Of a stretch of 25,877 nucleotides of DNA, positions 15,411 to 21,540 are shown piece by piece. How positions within the stretch are numbered: the first letter of the stretch is position 1; each line of letters opens with the position of its first letter. The notes below the pieces were generated by a model. The model was given only the letters and a program-made list of their open reading frames with translations. It was not told the origin of the DNA and did no database searches. The DNA is from a virus. The stretch lies in IMG/VR virus record IMGVR_UViG_3300022539_000055, positions 1 to 25,877 of that record. One strand, 5' to 3'. The translations under genes and the position numbers were made by a program.

Positions 15411-15483
15411 TATATCCTCCATAAATAGAAACAATAATATATATACATTATATAGTATACTGTCTATTTTCTATTTATTCTAG
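15411..15483 (-). promoter_or_regulatory. AT-rich gap with possible promoter and operator
   Basis: A 73-nt gap almost free of G and C. A weaker promoter fits: TAGACA at 15466-15461, 17-bp spacer, TATATA at 15443-15438, with a start near 15431, 21 nt before the ATG at 15410. An 8-nt palindrome AGTATACT lies at 15454-15461, inside the promoter, and repeats of TTCTATT-like sequence follow on its right. It could be an operator, or an easily melted site. Confidence 0.4.
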
Positions 15484-15651
15484 TTACTTAAAGGGTAATG
15501 TTAGAATCTTCACTAGTAGTATTGCAGGCCAAACAAAAGTACATATAATTAAATCTACATCTTCACGTAGGATTACACATACCTTATTGGCTACAATACA
15601 ACCAATTCCATAATAGGCTATTGATGCTAGTACTATCTGCCAAACTTCCAT
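15484..15651 (-). CDS. 55-residue membrane protein, two helices
   Basis: ATG 15651 overlaps the helicase stop (TAATG); TAA at 15484-15486. Two hydrophobic segments (about residues 5-22 and 34-50) are separated by a short charged loop (LREDVD), so both ends probably lie on the same side of the membrane. Function unknown. Confidence 0.6.
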   Translation of the reverse strand: MEVWQIVLASIAYYGIGCIVANKVCVILREDVDLIICTFVWPAILLVKILTLPFK

Positions 15652-16499
15652 TATTCTAACCCCCTTATACTAATCTGTCTCTCCTCTGGTTCATCAAAGG
15701 GTATGGAGTCTATCTTAGTTACCCTTGGATGTAAGGTCTGTCTACTCCAAGCTACCTCAAACCCAGGGAGATAATCCTCTGCATGTCTAGCATATGTGAA
15801 GTCACACCTGACTCTACTCTTCAGTCCACCAGGATCAAGCAGTTGTAGTCTCATTTCTGTGTCACACCATCCACCTAACCAGCTACTACCCAGTGACTCA
15901 TGTCCCTTAGCATCAATGAGATCACCAGTAATAGTAAACACAGGTTGTCTTGAGTGGTGGAGTAGGATAACAGCAAGGTTAAATTTATTCTTAACCTTGT
16001 TAATGGCTTGAAGAAGACGACCTAACTCTTGTTGTTGAGAGATGTTACCAGTTACCATATTGAGAAGGTTATCTAAGATTAACACAACCTCCTCCTTAGG
16101 GTAGTGCATACGGACATTAGCTAGTATTCTGGATAGGATTTGTTCACCATATGTGGTATCAAGAGGTAAGTCATCAACAGTACGGAACAAGACATTAGTT
16201 CCAAACACAAGGTCTTCATGTGCCTTGAACTTCTTGATTCTCCTTTGGAATCTAGCCTTAGGAATCTCTATCTGGACATACACAGGTAAGACCTTCCTAG
16301 TCTTATAACCAAACCAATCCTTACCTTGAGCTAGACAGAAGGATAAATGAATAGCTGTGTTAGACTTCCATGCTTTAGGATCACCAAAGATAACAAAGGA
16401 TGTGTTAGGTACTAGGATACCTCCTGATATAATATCATCATCCCTTGTTGGTGGTGTCCATAAGAGTAATTCATCGAGTGTATCAAACTCTTTAGGCAT
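15651..16499 (-). CDS. RepA-type replicative DNA helicase (AAA_25)
   Basis: 282 residues, close to the single-domain hexameric helicases of the RepA/AAA_25 group. Walker A is GDPKAWKS at residues 39-46, Walker B is VVLILDN with Asp143, and a LLHHSRQ segment (His181, His182) lies where RecA-fold helicases carry a nucleotide-sensing residue. No primase domain is attached. It should unwind DNA for the family-A polymerase. The ATG at 16499 is the only possible start, as an in-frame TAA lies 15 nt upstream. Only a poor AAAGAAA ribosome site is present, and a long structured leader with its own promoter precedes it, so expression is probably controlled at the RNA level. Confidence 0.88.
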   Translation of the reverse strand: MPKEFDTLDELLLWTPPTRDDDIISGGILVPNTSFVIFGDPKAWKSNTAIHLSFCLAQGKDWFGYKTRKVLPVYVQIEIPKARFQRRIKKFKAHEDLVFGTNVLFRTVDDLPLDTTYGEQILSRILANVRMHYPKEEVVLILDNLLNMVTGNISQQQELGRLLQAINKVKNKFNLAVILLHHSRQPVFTITGDLIDAKGHESLGSSWLGGWCDTEMRLQLLDPGGLKSRVRCDFTYARHAEDYLPGFEVAWSRQTLHPRVTKIDSIPFDEPEERQISIRGLE

Positions 16500-16642
16500 T
16501 ACATTTCTTTAGTACCACGGTGGCTACCATGCTTGGGCTAAGACATGGTACAGGAAGTTGCAAGCCCTATCACCTTCACTCCCCCTACCACCGCAGTACT
16601 GCACTGTGCTGACACCATGTATTCACGGTGATGCAACAGTAC
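16500..16642 (-). ncRNA. Structured 5' leader of the helicase mRNA, switch-like with pseudoknot
   Basis: The predicted RNA starts at 16642. Elements read by eye on the minus strand: P0, 16642-16636 (GUACUGU) with 16602-16596 (GCAGUAC), 7 bp; a hairpin CACCGUG-AAUA-CAUGGUG at 16630-16613; P2, 16599-16588 (GUACUGCGGUGG) with 16523-16512 (CCACCGUGGUAC), 12 bp with two GU pairs; and hairpin UACCAUG/CAUGGUA at 16550-16544/16531-16525, whose 12-nt loop carries AGCCC able to pair with GGGCU at 16567-16563, a pseudoknot. P0 and P2 share four bases and exclude each other. P2 ends 12 nt before the start codon. No known riboswitch class is recognised. Confidence 0.6.
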
Positions 16643-16648
16643 ATTATT

Positions 16649-16677
16649 ATTATACCTGATTTGAAGCTAGTTGTCAA
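16649..16677 (-). promoter_or_regulatory. Sigma-70 promoter of the helicase transcript
   Basis: TTGACA at 16677-16672, 17-bp spacer, TATAAT at 16654-16649; perfect consensus. Predicted start 16642, the first base of the leader stem P0. It lies at the extreme end of the upstream gene. Confidence 0.8.
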
Positions 16678-16906
16678 GTAGTCTTCTAAGATATTTTACT
16701 ATGTAGGCATGCTCATCCTTAGCACCCTTTGTATATGAAATATAGTCTATGGAATGTATATGGCGTGTCTCAGTATATGAGGGTAAGTTCAATTCTATCC
16801 TTTCTATGTCATCAGCAACAGCAGCAAGGATTAGTTTGACTATACACAGTGCAGACTCACCATATTCATCATCTAGGATTTCTGTTATCCATTCCATCAG
16901 ATTCAC
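16667..16906 (-). CDS. Small helical protein, GTG start (79 aa)
   Basis: GTG 16906 overlaps the previous stop (GTGA) and has GGAGG four bases upstream; the in-frame ATG three codons later is too far from it. Acidic N-terminal helices (with ESALCIVKLILAAVADDIERIEL) and a polar C-terminal helix. No membrane segment. Function unknown. Its last codons contain the helicase promoter -35 box. Confidence 0.65.
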   Translation of the reverse strand: MNLMEWITEILDDEYGESALCIVKLILAAVADDIERIELNLPSYTETRHIHSIDYISYTKGAKDEHAYIVKYLRRLLDN

Positions 16907-17124
16907 AGTCCCTCCATATTTAGTTCATTATCTTCTGCATCAAGGTCAACATCACCTGTCTCTTCTTCAGTACAGAACTGACATAACCCATTAGTATCTA
17001 CTGCCAAGTGGTCTTCACCAAACAACAGTCCACATAAAGTACAATGTGGATGTTGTCTACTGAATGACTCCCAATCATCCATAGTTGTACTGAACTCACA
17101 GACAGGACATGTTCTTATTGCCAT
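16903..17124 (-). CDS. Triple CxxC zinc-ribbon protein (73 aa)
   Basis: Three CxxC knuckles: Cys6/9 (CPVC), Cys28/31 (CTLC) and Cys48/51 (CQFC), with His25 and His27 nearby, then an acidic tail rich in Asp and Glu. The pattern allows one complete four-Cys ribbon plus a third half-site. Start ATG 17124 lies one base after the previous stop. Probably a DNA-, RNA- or protein-binding adaptor; no family assigned. Confidence 0.7.
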   Translation of the reverse strand: MAIRTCPVCEFSTTMDDWESFSRQHPHCTLCGLLFGEDHLAVDTNGLCQFCTEEETGDVDLDAEDNELNMEGL

Positions 17125-17125
17125 A

Positions 17126-17497
17126 TTATATCTGCCTCACTGCAAAACCTATGTCTAGTTCTTTTAATGTAGCCTTTATGTCCTCAGATAGATTATCCCA
17201 AGCTTGTTCTGCAACCTGTTGTGTCTTATCTGCACCACTTGTATGAACATTCAGAACTATAGTACCATTGTTACCTTGAGTTCTCATGTCTTCATAATAA
17301 GACACAAACTGTCCAGCAGTATTAAGACTTGCTTGTAGAAGTTCTATGTGAAGTCGGAAGGGTAAAGATTCTAAGTATTCTTCCCCGCCACTTTGAATAA
17401 AAGATCCATCAGGATACAATCTACGAGTGACTGGCCCAATGTAACCCTTAATTGTTTCTAGGTAAAAGACTTGTTCTTTATATGGTTTCTCTATCAC
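17126..17497 (-). CDS. Hypothetical early protein (123 aa)
   Basis: Start taken as GTG 17497, which overlaps the upstream stop (GTGA) with AGGTGG upstream; an in-frame GTG at 17542 would add 15 residues without support. N-terminal beta strands (VFYLETIKGYIGPVTRRLY), a central helix, and a polar C-terminal helix with several Gln, Asp and Lys. Soluble; nothing recognisable. Confidence 0.65.
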   Translation of the reverse strand: MIEKPYKEQVFYLETIKGYIGPVTRRLYPDGSFIQSGGEEYLESLPFRLHIELLQASLNTAGQFVSYYEDMRTQGNNGTIVLNVHTSGADKTQQVAEQAWDNLSEDIKATLKELDIGFAVRQI

Positions 17498-17712
17498 TCC
17501 AGTCCCACCTGACGGCGTAGCTGTTCCCAGCACAGCCGACACGCTATTTTCTTCTTCACTGGGTGAATCATTAAAGGATGATTTTCACATTGACTGTCTA
17601 GCCACTTCACTAACTTCTTCGCCTGTGCTTGGATTAATACCTTAGCTATGGAATTATTTTTCAAATGTGCTTGCCATAAAGCTTCTGACATTTCCTTTTT
17701 GTCAGTTCCCAC
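17494..17712 (-). CDS. Small protein with CxxC (72 aa)
   Basis: Frame from GTG 17712 to the TGA at 17494-17496. The ATG at 17691 is an alternative start, but its AAGGA is only one or two bases away. Helical N-terminal part, then CENH and CRLC (CxxC) near the C-terminus that may bind one metal ion. Basic overall. Function unknown. Confidence 0.55.
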   Translation of the reverse strand: MGTDKKEMSEALWQAHLKNNSIAKVLIQAQAKKLVKWLDSQCENHPLMIHPVKKKIACRLCWEQLRRQVGLE

Positions 17713-17719
17713 TCAGCCA

Positions 17720-17974
17720 TCATCCCTCTCTTATTCTCTTTCTCCACTTACTAACAGTACTTCTATCTACTCCAATATACATAGCCACATCATCAATAGA
17801 ACCAGTAGCAACTAACTCTTGGATAGGTGTACTGTGCTTTAGTTCAATGAACATCATCCTGATAGTCTTCTTGAATGGTGTAGGTAGTTCATCAACACTA
17901 ATAGGATTCTTAGTCCTTGGGGCAAGAACTACATTACGCTTCTTGAGTATCTTGTCCTTCAGATTCTTAGCCAT
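17720..17974 (-). CDS. Small helix-turn-helix DNA-binding protein
   Basis: 84 residues; ATG 17974 overlaps the upstream stop (TAATG). The C-terminal part SIDDVAMYIGVDRSTVSKWRKRI (about residues 59-81) is a clear helix-turn-helix, with the recognition helix RSTVSKWRKR. The basic N-terminal 20 residues (KDKILKKRN) may also touch DNA. It is the only evident DNA-binding regulator in the minus-strand operons and a candidate controller of the early promoters or of the late switch. Confidence 0.75.
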   Translation of the reverse strand: MAKNLKDKILKKRNVVLAPRTKNPISVDELPTPFKKTIRMMFIELKHSTPIQELVATGSIDDVAMYIGVDRSTVSKWRKRIREG

Positions 17975-18165
17975 TACACATCTATTTCAAATAGTACTTT
18001 GTCAGTCTTTGAGCCATCGTCAAAGTATCCATCAATTACTTGAACTTTACCCTTGAATCCTGAACTCCTTAGCCAAAGTAAAGATACTCTTAGGACTCTA
18101 GTAGTAGCTATGATCTCCTTGACCTCAGACACAACATAATCATTTACTTTAAGTTCCTCTGCCAT
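17974..18165 (-). CDS. Small beta-rich protein (63 aa)
   Basis: ATG 18165 six bases after GGAGG. Alternating hydrophobic strands (VNDYVVSEVKEI, VQVIDGYF, VLFEIDV) suggest a small barrel. Soluble, no cysteine. Coupled to the HTH gene by TAATG. Function unknown. Confidence 0.65.
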   Translation of the reverse strand: MAEELKVNDYVVSEVKEIIATTRVLRVSLLWLRSSGFKGKVQVIDGYFDDGSKTDKVLFEIDV

Positions 18166-18168
18166 CTT

Positions 18169-18297
18169 CTACCTCCTTTTCTCTGTTAATACTATATGAA
18201 CACACATAATAGTGTACTCACAGTCTTCACAATCATTACCATACTTTAGGTCTATGAAACCTAAGCAGTCAGGATGATGTTCAAGGGAAGTCGTCAT
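18169..18297 (-). CDS. 42-residue Cys-rich protein
   Basis: ATG 18297 inside the end of the previous gene; TAG at 18169-18171. Cys11, Cys23, Cys26 and Cys32 with His7 and His8 (EHHPDC, DCEDC) fit a small zinc site. Basic C-terminus. No family recognised; tiny zinc proteins are frequent in this operon. Confidence 0.5.
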   Translation of the reverse strand: MTTSLEHHPDCLGFIDLKYGNDCEDCEYTIMCVHIVLTEKRR

Positions 18298-18391
18298 GTT
18301 CTACCTCTATCAGCACCATGACTTCCTCTTCAAACTCTAGTCCACAATCAGGACAGGTTACTGTTACAATTACTTCTGTTTCAACTTCCAT
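18281..18391 (-). CDS. 36-residue acidic protein with CPDC knuckle
   Basis: ATG 18391 with GGGGAAG three bases upstream, overlapping the end of the previous gene. One CxxC (CPDC) between two strands and a very acidic tail. One knuckle gives only two metal ligands, so it may pair with itself or with the following Cys-rich protein, whose start overlaps it by 17 nt. Confidence 0.5.
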   Translation of the reverse strand: MEVETEVIVTVTCPDCGLEFEEEVMVLIEVEHDDFP

Positions 18392-18551
18392 TAACTTCCC
18401 CAGATAATTCCATGACATCTATTATAAGAGGATAAAGGTATTCGTTTCGCCACAATCCTATAGCTTTTTGTCGTGCTTCAAGTGGATCTTTAGTGTCAAC
18501 TACAATCCTTTCTTGATTGACTTGTTCTATATAGACTGCATATCGTTTCAT
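18381..18551 (-). CDS. Small protein of unknown function (56 aa)
   Basis: ATG 18551 (part of ATGATG overlapping the upstream stop), AAGGA seven bases upstream. Starts with a strand MKRYAVYIEQ, then a helix PLEARQKAIGLWRNEYL; an arrangement seen in small phage proteins related to replication, but with no named family. Soluble. Confidence 0.55.
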   Translation of the reverse strand: MKRYAVYIEQVNQERIVVDTKDPLEARQKAIGLWRNEYLYPLIIDVMELSGEVNGS

Positions 18552-18820
18552 CATGCCATCCTTTCATCTGGTGCTTTAGTAGCCTGTACCCTTGCTATTT
18601 TTTCAAGAGAAGGTAGCTTGACATTACTATCAACTACCCTCTCAGGGAATGGATAGCTACCCTGCATAGGACACTTCCTCTGATGGACATATGTACCATC
18701 CTGTCTCTTTATAAGTGATGGAGTACCCTTGATACCTCCAGGCATACCACACTTAACACAACAGATAGGCTTATGTCCTGCTCTTTCTTGTCCTGTAAAC
18801 TTATTCTTGTCTTTAATCAT
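18551..18820 (-). CDS. Basic zinc-finger-like protein (89 aa)
   Basis: Start ATG 18820, which overlaps the upstream TAA by eight bases; longer in-frame starts would overlap the upstream gene more and lack a ribosome site. Cysteines CCVKCG and, after a basic loop, HQRKCP give a CxxC...H/C arrangement for one zinc. Many Lys and Arg residues suggest nucleic-acid contact. Function unknown. Confidence 0.6.
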   Translation of the reverse strand: MIKDKNKFTGQERAGHKPICCVKCGMPGGIKGTPSLIKRQDGTYVHQRKCPMQGSYPFPERVVDSNVKLPSLEKIARVQATKAPDERMA

Positions 18821-18983
18821 GATCCCCATCAGGTAGAATGATAGTCCTTGATATACTAACCACATCAGGTCGTCCTTTCACCCAGTACATCAGTTCTTCA
18901 ATATGCTTCTGAGTATCAAGGATTGCATTGACACCTGAATGGTAGTCTGCATTATAGAGAATCTTTACTTCAACAAGTCTCAC
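18813..18983 (-). CDS. Small protein, GTG start (56 aa)
   Basis: GTG 18983 overlaps the previous stop (GTGA). Strand-helix-strand sequence (VRLVEVKILYNADY, then ILDTQKHIEELMYWV, then VVSISRTIILP) like a small alpha/beta sandwich. Overlaps at both ends support translation. Function unknown. Confidence 0.55.
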   Translation of the reverse strand: MRLVEVKILYNADYHSGVNAILDTQKHIEELMYWVKGRPDVVSISRTIILPDGDHD

Positions 18984-19150
18984 TTCTCTTCCACCAGTTC
19001 TTTATTAAAACATTCCTTACATCTAACAAATGCTGTTTTCCGTGAATTTTCTGTGTACCTTATAAGGTACACAGCCTCATTCTTGAAGTAGCGACCACAA
19101 TTACAATGTAGTGTTTCATTGCCTATTAAATATAAGGTTATGTAGTTCAT
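18980..19150 (-). CDS. Small zinc-ribbon protein (56 aa)
   Basis: ATG 19150 four bases after GGAGG. CNC (about residues 16-18) and CKEC (44-47) flank a beta hairpin, the usual layout of a zinc ribbon. Basic C-terminal helix. Function unknown. Confidence 0.65.
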   Translation of the reverse strand: MNYITLYLIGNETLHCNCGRYFKNEAVYLIRYTENSRKTAFVRCKECFNKELVEEK

Positions 19151-19158
19151 ATCTCCTC

Positions 19159-19632
19159 CTAGTTCACACAAGGATTGAAGTCATCAGGGGGTAAAGCATC
19201 CTCTACCATCTTCCTAACCTGCTTCTTTTCCTCTATTTCATCAGCTACTTCTTGTCTCTCTGGTGTCATCTCATACTCAATACCATACTCCTTGAGTACA
19301 TCAATCTTAGCTTGACAAGAAGTACAGTCACAGTTAGGAGTAATGATAGGCTCTAACACCTTCTTTACATACTCTGGTGACATGGTAGGAGCATCAGCAC
19401 CTATACCATTCTGTCCTAGATAGTAACCGATCCTTAGTGTTGTTGCCATACTGTATAGCATGGCTGCTGGTACATCTAAGTAGTTCTCTAGGGTTATGGC
19501 AGCAATCACTGTCATCATTGATACATTTGTCTGTATCAACTTAGCATCCTCTTCTGGATTACATTCTATTAGATAGAGTATACCATTTACCCACTTAGTA
19601 TGTTGTAATGAGTCTTCATAAGGTATGTCCAT
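19159..19632 (-). CDS. Helical early protein with CxCxxC (157 aa)
   Basis: ATG 19632 four bases after GGAGG. Mostly helical: residues 35-85 form long hydrophobic helices (MMTVIAAITLENYL, AAMLYSMATTL), then a Cys cluster CDCTSC at about 101-106 and an acidic coiled-coil tail. The hydrophobic part is less continuous than a true membrane span. It is the first sizeable gene after the promoter at 19764-19792. Family not recognised. Confidence 0.65.
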   Translation of the reverse strand: MDIPYEDSLQHTKWVNGILYLIECNPEEDAKLIQTNVSMMTVIAAITLENYLDVPAAMLYSMATTLRIGYYLGQNGIGADAPTMSPEYVKKVLEPIITPNCDCTSCQAKIDVLKEYGIEYEMTPERQEVADEIEEKKQVRKMVEDALPPDDFNPCVN

Positions 19633-19644
19633 GTTACCTCCATA

Positions 19645-19740
19645 TTAAGTGTTCTTGCCTATCCAAATACCTAAAGCAATAGCAAGAGCAAGACCAACTG
19701 CTGTCCATACACCAAGAGTTATTGGTATTATTACATCCAT
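19645..19740 (-). CDS. 31-residue membrane peptide
   Basis: ATG 19740 seven bases after GGAGG and 17 nt after the predicted start site of the promoter; TAA at 19645-19647. One hydrophobic helix (residues 4-27) with Gly and Ala faces and a short basic end, a typical single-pass peptide. Function unknown. Confidence 0.6.
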   Translation of the reverse strand: MDVIIPITLGVWTAVGLALAIALGIWIGKNT

Positions 19741-19763
19741 AATGTGTCCTCCGAGATGTCATT

Positions 19764-19792
19764 AGTATAGCAGATACAGTTGATGTTGTCAA
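19764..19792 (-). promoter_or_regulatory. Sigma-70 promoter
   Basis: TTGACA at 19792-19787, 17-bp spacer, TATACT at 19769-19764. Start site about 19757, 17 nt before the membrane-peptide ATG. Confidence 0.75.
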
Positions 19793-19794
19793 CC

Positions 19795-19890
19795 CTATCT
19801 CTTCAGTGACCACTTCTCTCTAGTCTTAGGGTGAGTATGATGTCTGACAGTATACCCCTGACCAATACAAGCATTGATAAACCTATCCAT
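19795..19890 (-). CDS. Small basic peptide (31 aa, or 51 aa from 19950)
   Basis: The frame ends with TGA at 19795. Start ATG 19890 has AAGG about five bases upstream and gives 31 residues; ATG 19950 would add 20 residues but overlaps the upstream zinc gene by 44 nt without a good ribosome site. Strongly basic, with HHTH and a Lys/Arg end. Function unknown. Confidence 0.45.
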   Translation of the reverse strand: MDRFINACIGQGYTVRHHTHPKTREKWSLKR

Positions 19891-19906
19891 ATCACCCTTA
19901 GTTGGC

Positions 19907-20053
19907 TTACCTGCTATGGGCTGGTGGGATACTCTTCTTCTTGCACTCATTACATATCCAGATATAGTGCCATACTGGTAGACCACGATACCATCTGTCT
20001 ATCTTAGGTATCCTGTAAGGTGCATCACTACCACAAAAATGGCACAACATCAT
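19907..20053 (-). CDS. Zinc-ribbon protein (48 aa)
   Basis: ATG 20053 four bases after GGAGG. CHFCG (Cys4, Cys7) and CNEC (Cys34, Cys37) flank a Trp/Tyr-rich strand pair, a complete four-Cys ribbon. Basic tail. Function unknown. Confidence 0.65.
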   Translation of the reverse strand: MMLCHFCGSDAPYRIPKIDRWYRGLPVWHYIWICNECKKKSIPPAHSR

Positions 20054-20061
20054 ATCTCCTC

Positions 20062-20391
20062 CTAGTAAGATGCTATCAAGCCACCTGTGAACTTACCTGC
20101 TGGAACAAACCGCTTACTCTTAGTACCTGTAACTCTCTTGCCAGCACGTAGCACACCACCAAACCTAGACTTCTTAGTAAGAACAACGATGTAACCACCG
20201 TTAGGTTCAGCAAACTCTCTTGAACCACGTTGTTCATAACCTAAAACATTGACTAGCCACTTAGCATGACACTTAAAGGCGGACTCTGTAGAGTAGTGTA
20301 CTTTGGGTTGTTCTTTTCTAAGGTGACTACTCAGGATAGCATCACTACCTTGACAATGTCCTATTGGTACACCACAAAGATAAGCTCTCAT
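20062..20391 (-). CDS. Basic early protein (109 aa)
   Basis: ATG 20391, one base after the previous stop. Soluble, basic, with a helix (ESAFKCHAKWLVNVLGYEQ), a strand GGYIVVLTKKSRFGG and a Gly/Lys/Arg-rich end (RAGKRVTGTKSKRFVPAGK) typical of nucleic-acid-binding tails. No recognised family. Confidence 0.65.
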   Translation of the reverse strand: MRAYLCGVPIGHCQGSDAILSSHLRKEQPKVHYSTESAFKCHAKWLVNVLGYEQRGSREFAEPNGGYIVVLTKKSRFGGVLRAGKRVTGTKSKRFVPAGKFTGGLIASY

Positions 20392-20392
20392 T

Positions 20393-20566
20393 TTATCTTC
20401 TCTCTAAGTAGTCTATCCACTTGTCATAGTCAAACTTATCATTCTCTTCTTCAAACCAATCCATCAACCCCTTGAGTAGTTCAGATCGGTCAATGTATGG
20501 ACTGAGTGGGACATCAGCATCACGTATGATGTCTGCTACTCTCTTAAAGTCCTTCTTAGCTAGCAT
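20393..20566 (-). CDS. Small helical acidic protein (57 aa)
   Basis: ATG 20566 four bases after GGAGG; the longer frame from 20614 enters the structured gap and is not used. Helices with MLAKKDFKRVADIIRDAD and an acidic end DWFEEENDKFDYDKWIDYLE. Soluble, small, acidic proteins in early phage operons are often inhibitors of host proteins, but nothing specific is seen. Confidence 0.6.
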   Translation of the reverse strand: MLAKKDFKRVADIIRDADVPLSPYIDRSELLKGLMDWFEEENDKFDYDKWIDYLERR

Positions 20567-20762
20567 TACTCCTCCTTCGTGTAAGACTGCGTTAAGAATA
20601 CGCTCTGTAATCAATATCTGAGAGAGTATTGACAGTACCTATACATCTGTATGGGTTACCAGAATCCAACCTAAGCCCCTCAGATGTAATTTGTATCTAA
20701 CCTCCCCAGTGTAGAGATTATGAATACTGTCATTATACCCACAATCCCTACGGCTGGACTGA
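20567..20762 (-). ncRNA. Non-coding gap with several hairpins (possible leader)
   Basis: No convincing gene in 196 nt. Minus-strand pairings: 20685-20679 with 20622-20616 (AUCUGAG/CUCAGAU) closing a loop that holds AUAC/GUAU at 20652-20641 and GGUU/AACC at 20671-20654; then GCGU/ACGC at 20603-20589, just before the AGGAGG of the next gene. A TATAAT at 20737-20732 lacks a matching -35 box, so a promoter is uncertain. A structured leader or processing site is possible. Confidence 0.3.
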
Positions 20763-21176
20763 CTAGCTCTTCTTGGCACGTCCCTTCACCCTATCCTTGA
20801 CAATGCGCACATCAAAGTCACCATTGCCAAAGTCTCTTGACAACCACACACCCTCGACTAGCTTGAGTTCCTCTTCACTAAGGTTATCACAGACTTCATT
20901 GATAGCTCCTTCAATGGCATTACGGAAGCAATCTCTCAAGAATGATACTTGTTTGAGTGCTGCTTCCTTCTTAGCTTCTACTGCTGATCTCTCTGCCTTG
21001 CTGATCTCCCTTGACAGTTTGGATACTGTCTTCCAATCCTCTGTTGCCCTGGCAGTATCAAACTGTGCCTTGAGATCATCAACAGTACCAGTCTTGACTG
21101 CACCTAATGGTTGAGAACTAGGCTTAGTCTTAGGCTTGCCAGTCTTATTGATTAGAGTCTTAGTATCCTCATTCAT
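20763..21176 (-). CDS. Coiled-coil protein, first gene after promoter (137 aa)
   Basis: ATG 21176 nine bases after GGAGG. A Lys/Pro/Thr/Ser-rich disordered N-terminus (about 25 residues), then a charged coiled-coil helix (residues 30-75, Ala/Lys/Glu-rich), and a beta-rich end with GNGDFDVRIVKDRVKGR. Soluble. It is the first product of the 21201-21228 promoter and so may be abundant. Family unknown. Confidence 0.7.
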   Translation of the reverse strand: MNEDTKTLINKTGKPKTKPSSQPLGAVKTGTVDDLKAQFDTARATEDWKTVSKLSREISKAERSAVEAKKEAALKQVSFLRDCFRNAIEGAINEVCDNLSEEELKLVEGVWLSRDFGNGDFDVRIVKDRVKGRAKKS

Positions 21177-21200
21177 CTTGTCTCACCTCCTCTCTAGTAT

Positions 21201-21228
21201 ATTATACCTCATAGGTTGCTCTTGTCAA
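21201..21228 (-). promoter_or_regulatory. Sigma-70 promoter
   Basis: TTGACA at 21228-21223, 16-bp spacer, TATAAT at 21206-21201. Start site about 21194, 18 nt before the ATG at 21176. The sequence TTTAATTCTATTT lies just upstream of it at 21251-21263. Confidence 0.75.
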
Positions 21229-21352
21229 CCTTAATACCTTATTTACTCTATTTAATTCTATTTCTTTACGCCTATCAATGTCGTGTTACTTAACTCCTGT
21301 TAACTTCACTTACTCTGGACACTAGTGGAACTAATGCCTAGTACAAGCTAAG
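21229..21352. other. AT-rich gap upstream of promoter
   Basis: No gene is supported. It holds the TTTAATTCTATTT repeat (21251-21263, also at 24832-24844) and a weak ACTAG/CTAGT inverted pair near 21320-21342. No T-tract terminator was found. Confidence 0.4.
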
Positions 21353-21463
21353 TTAATTAAATGACATCTGGATTCTTAACATCCACCACATTGGGATGTA
21401 GTACATCCAGTCTTCGTTACGCTCACCACACAGTACAATCCATCCTAAGTATACGTGGATCAT
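21353..21463 (-). CDS. 36-residue Trp-rich peptide
   Basis: ATG 21463 with GGAGG four bases upstream, TAA at 21353-21355. Aromatic and Met-rich (three Trp pairs or singles, several Met) with an amphipathic rather than fully hydrophobic profile, so it may lie on the membrane surface. The strong ribosome site is the main evidence. Function unknown. Confidence 0.55.
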   Translation of the reverse strand: MIHVYLGWIVLCGERNEDWMYYIPMWWMLRIQMSFN

Positions 21464-21488
21464 GTTACCTCCTTTGCTAACCACTCTT

Positions 21489-21525
21489 GAGCTAGTGAAC
21501 AGAGACCAGGTGTGCTCACTAACTC
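21489..21525 (-). other. Stem-loop upstream of the Trp-rich peptide
   Basis: GAGUUAGUGA (21525-21516) pairs with UCACUAGCUC (21498-21489): 10 bp with one GU, loop of 17 nt. It sits between a stop codon and the next GGAGG, with no U-run behind it, so it is more likely a processing or stability element than a terminator. Confidence 0.4.
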
Positions 21526-21540
21526 GGGACTGACTAGCTA

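Noticed and set aside
16538-16573. 11-residue leader peptide (GTG start) in the helicase leader
   Set aside because: GGGGGA at a good distance makes it possible, but the bases are also used in the folded structure and the peptide has no telling codons; kept only as a remark.
16500-16642. Hammerhead ribozyme
   Set aside because: The CUGAUGA and GAAA core sequences of a hammerhead are absent from the leader.
17661-17723. 20-residue frame starting with ATGATG at the end of the HTH gene
   Set aside because: It has ATGA coupling, but overlaps the next gene and shows no membrane or metal pattern; too little to support.
20756-21539. 13-base repeat GGACTGACTAGCT at 20756-20768 and 21527-21539
   Set aside because: At or just after two stop codons, but a few 13-mer repeats are expected by chance in 26 kb, and flanks do not match.
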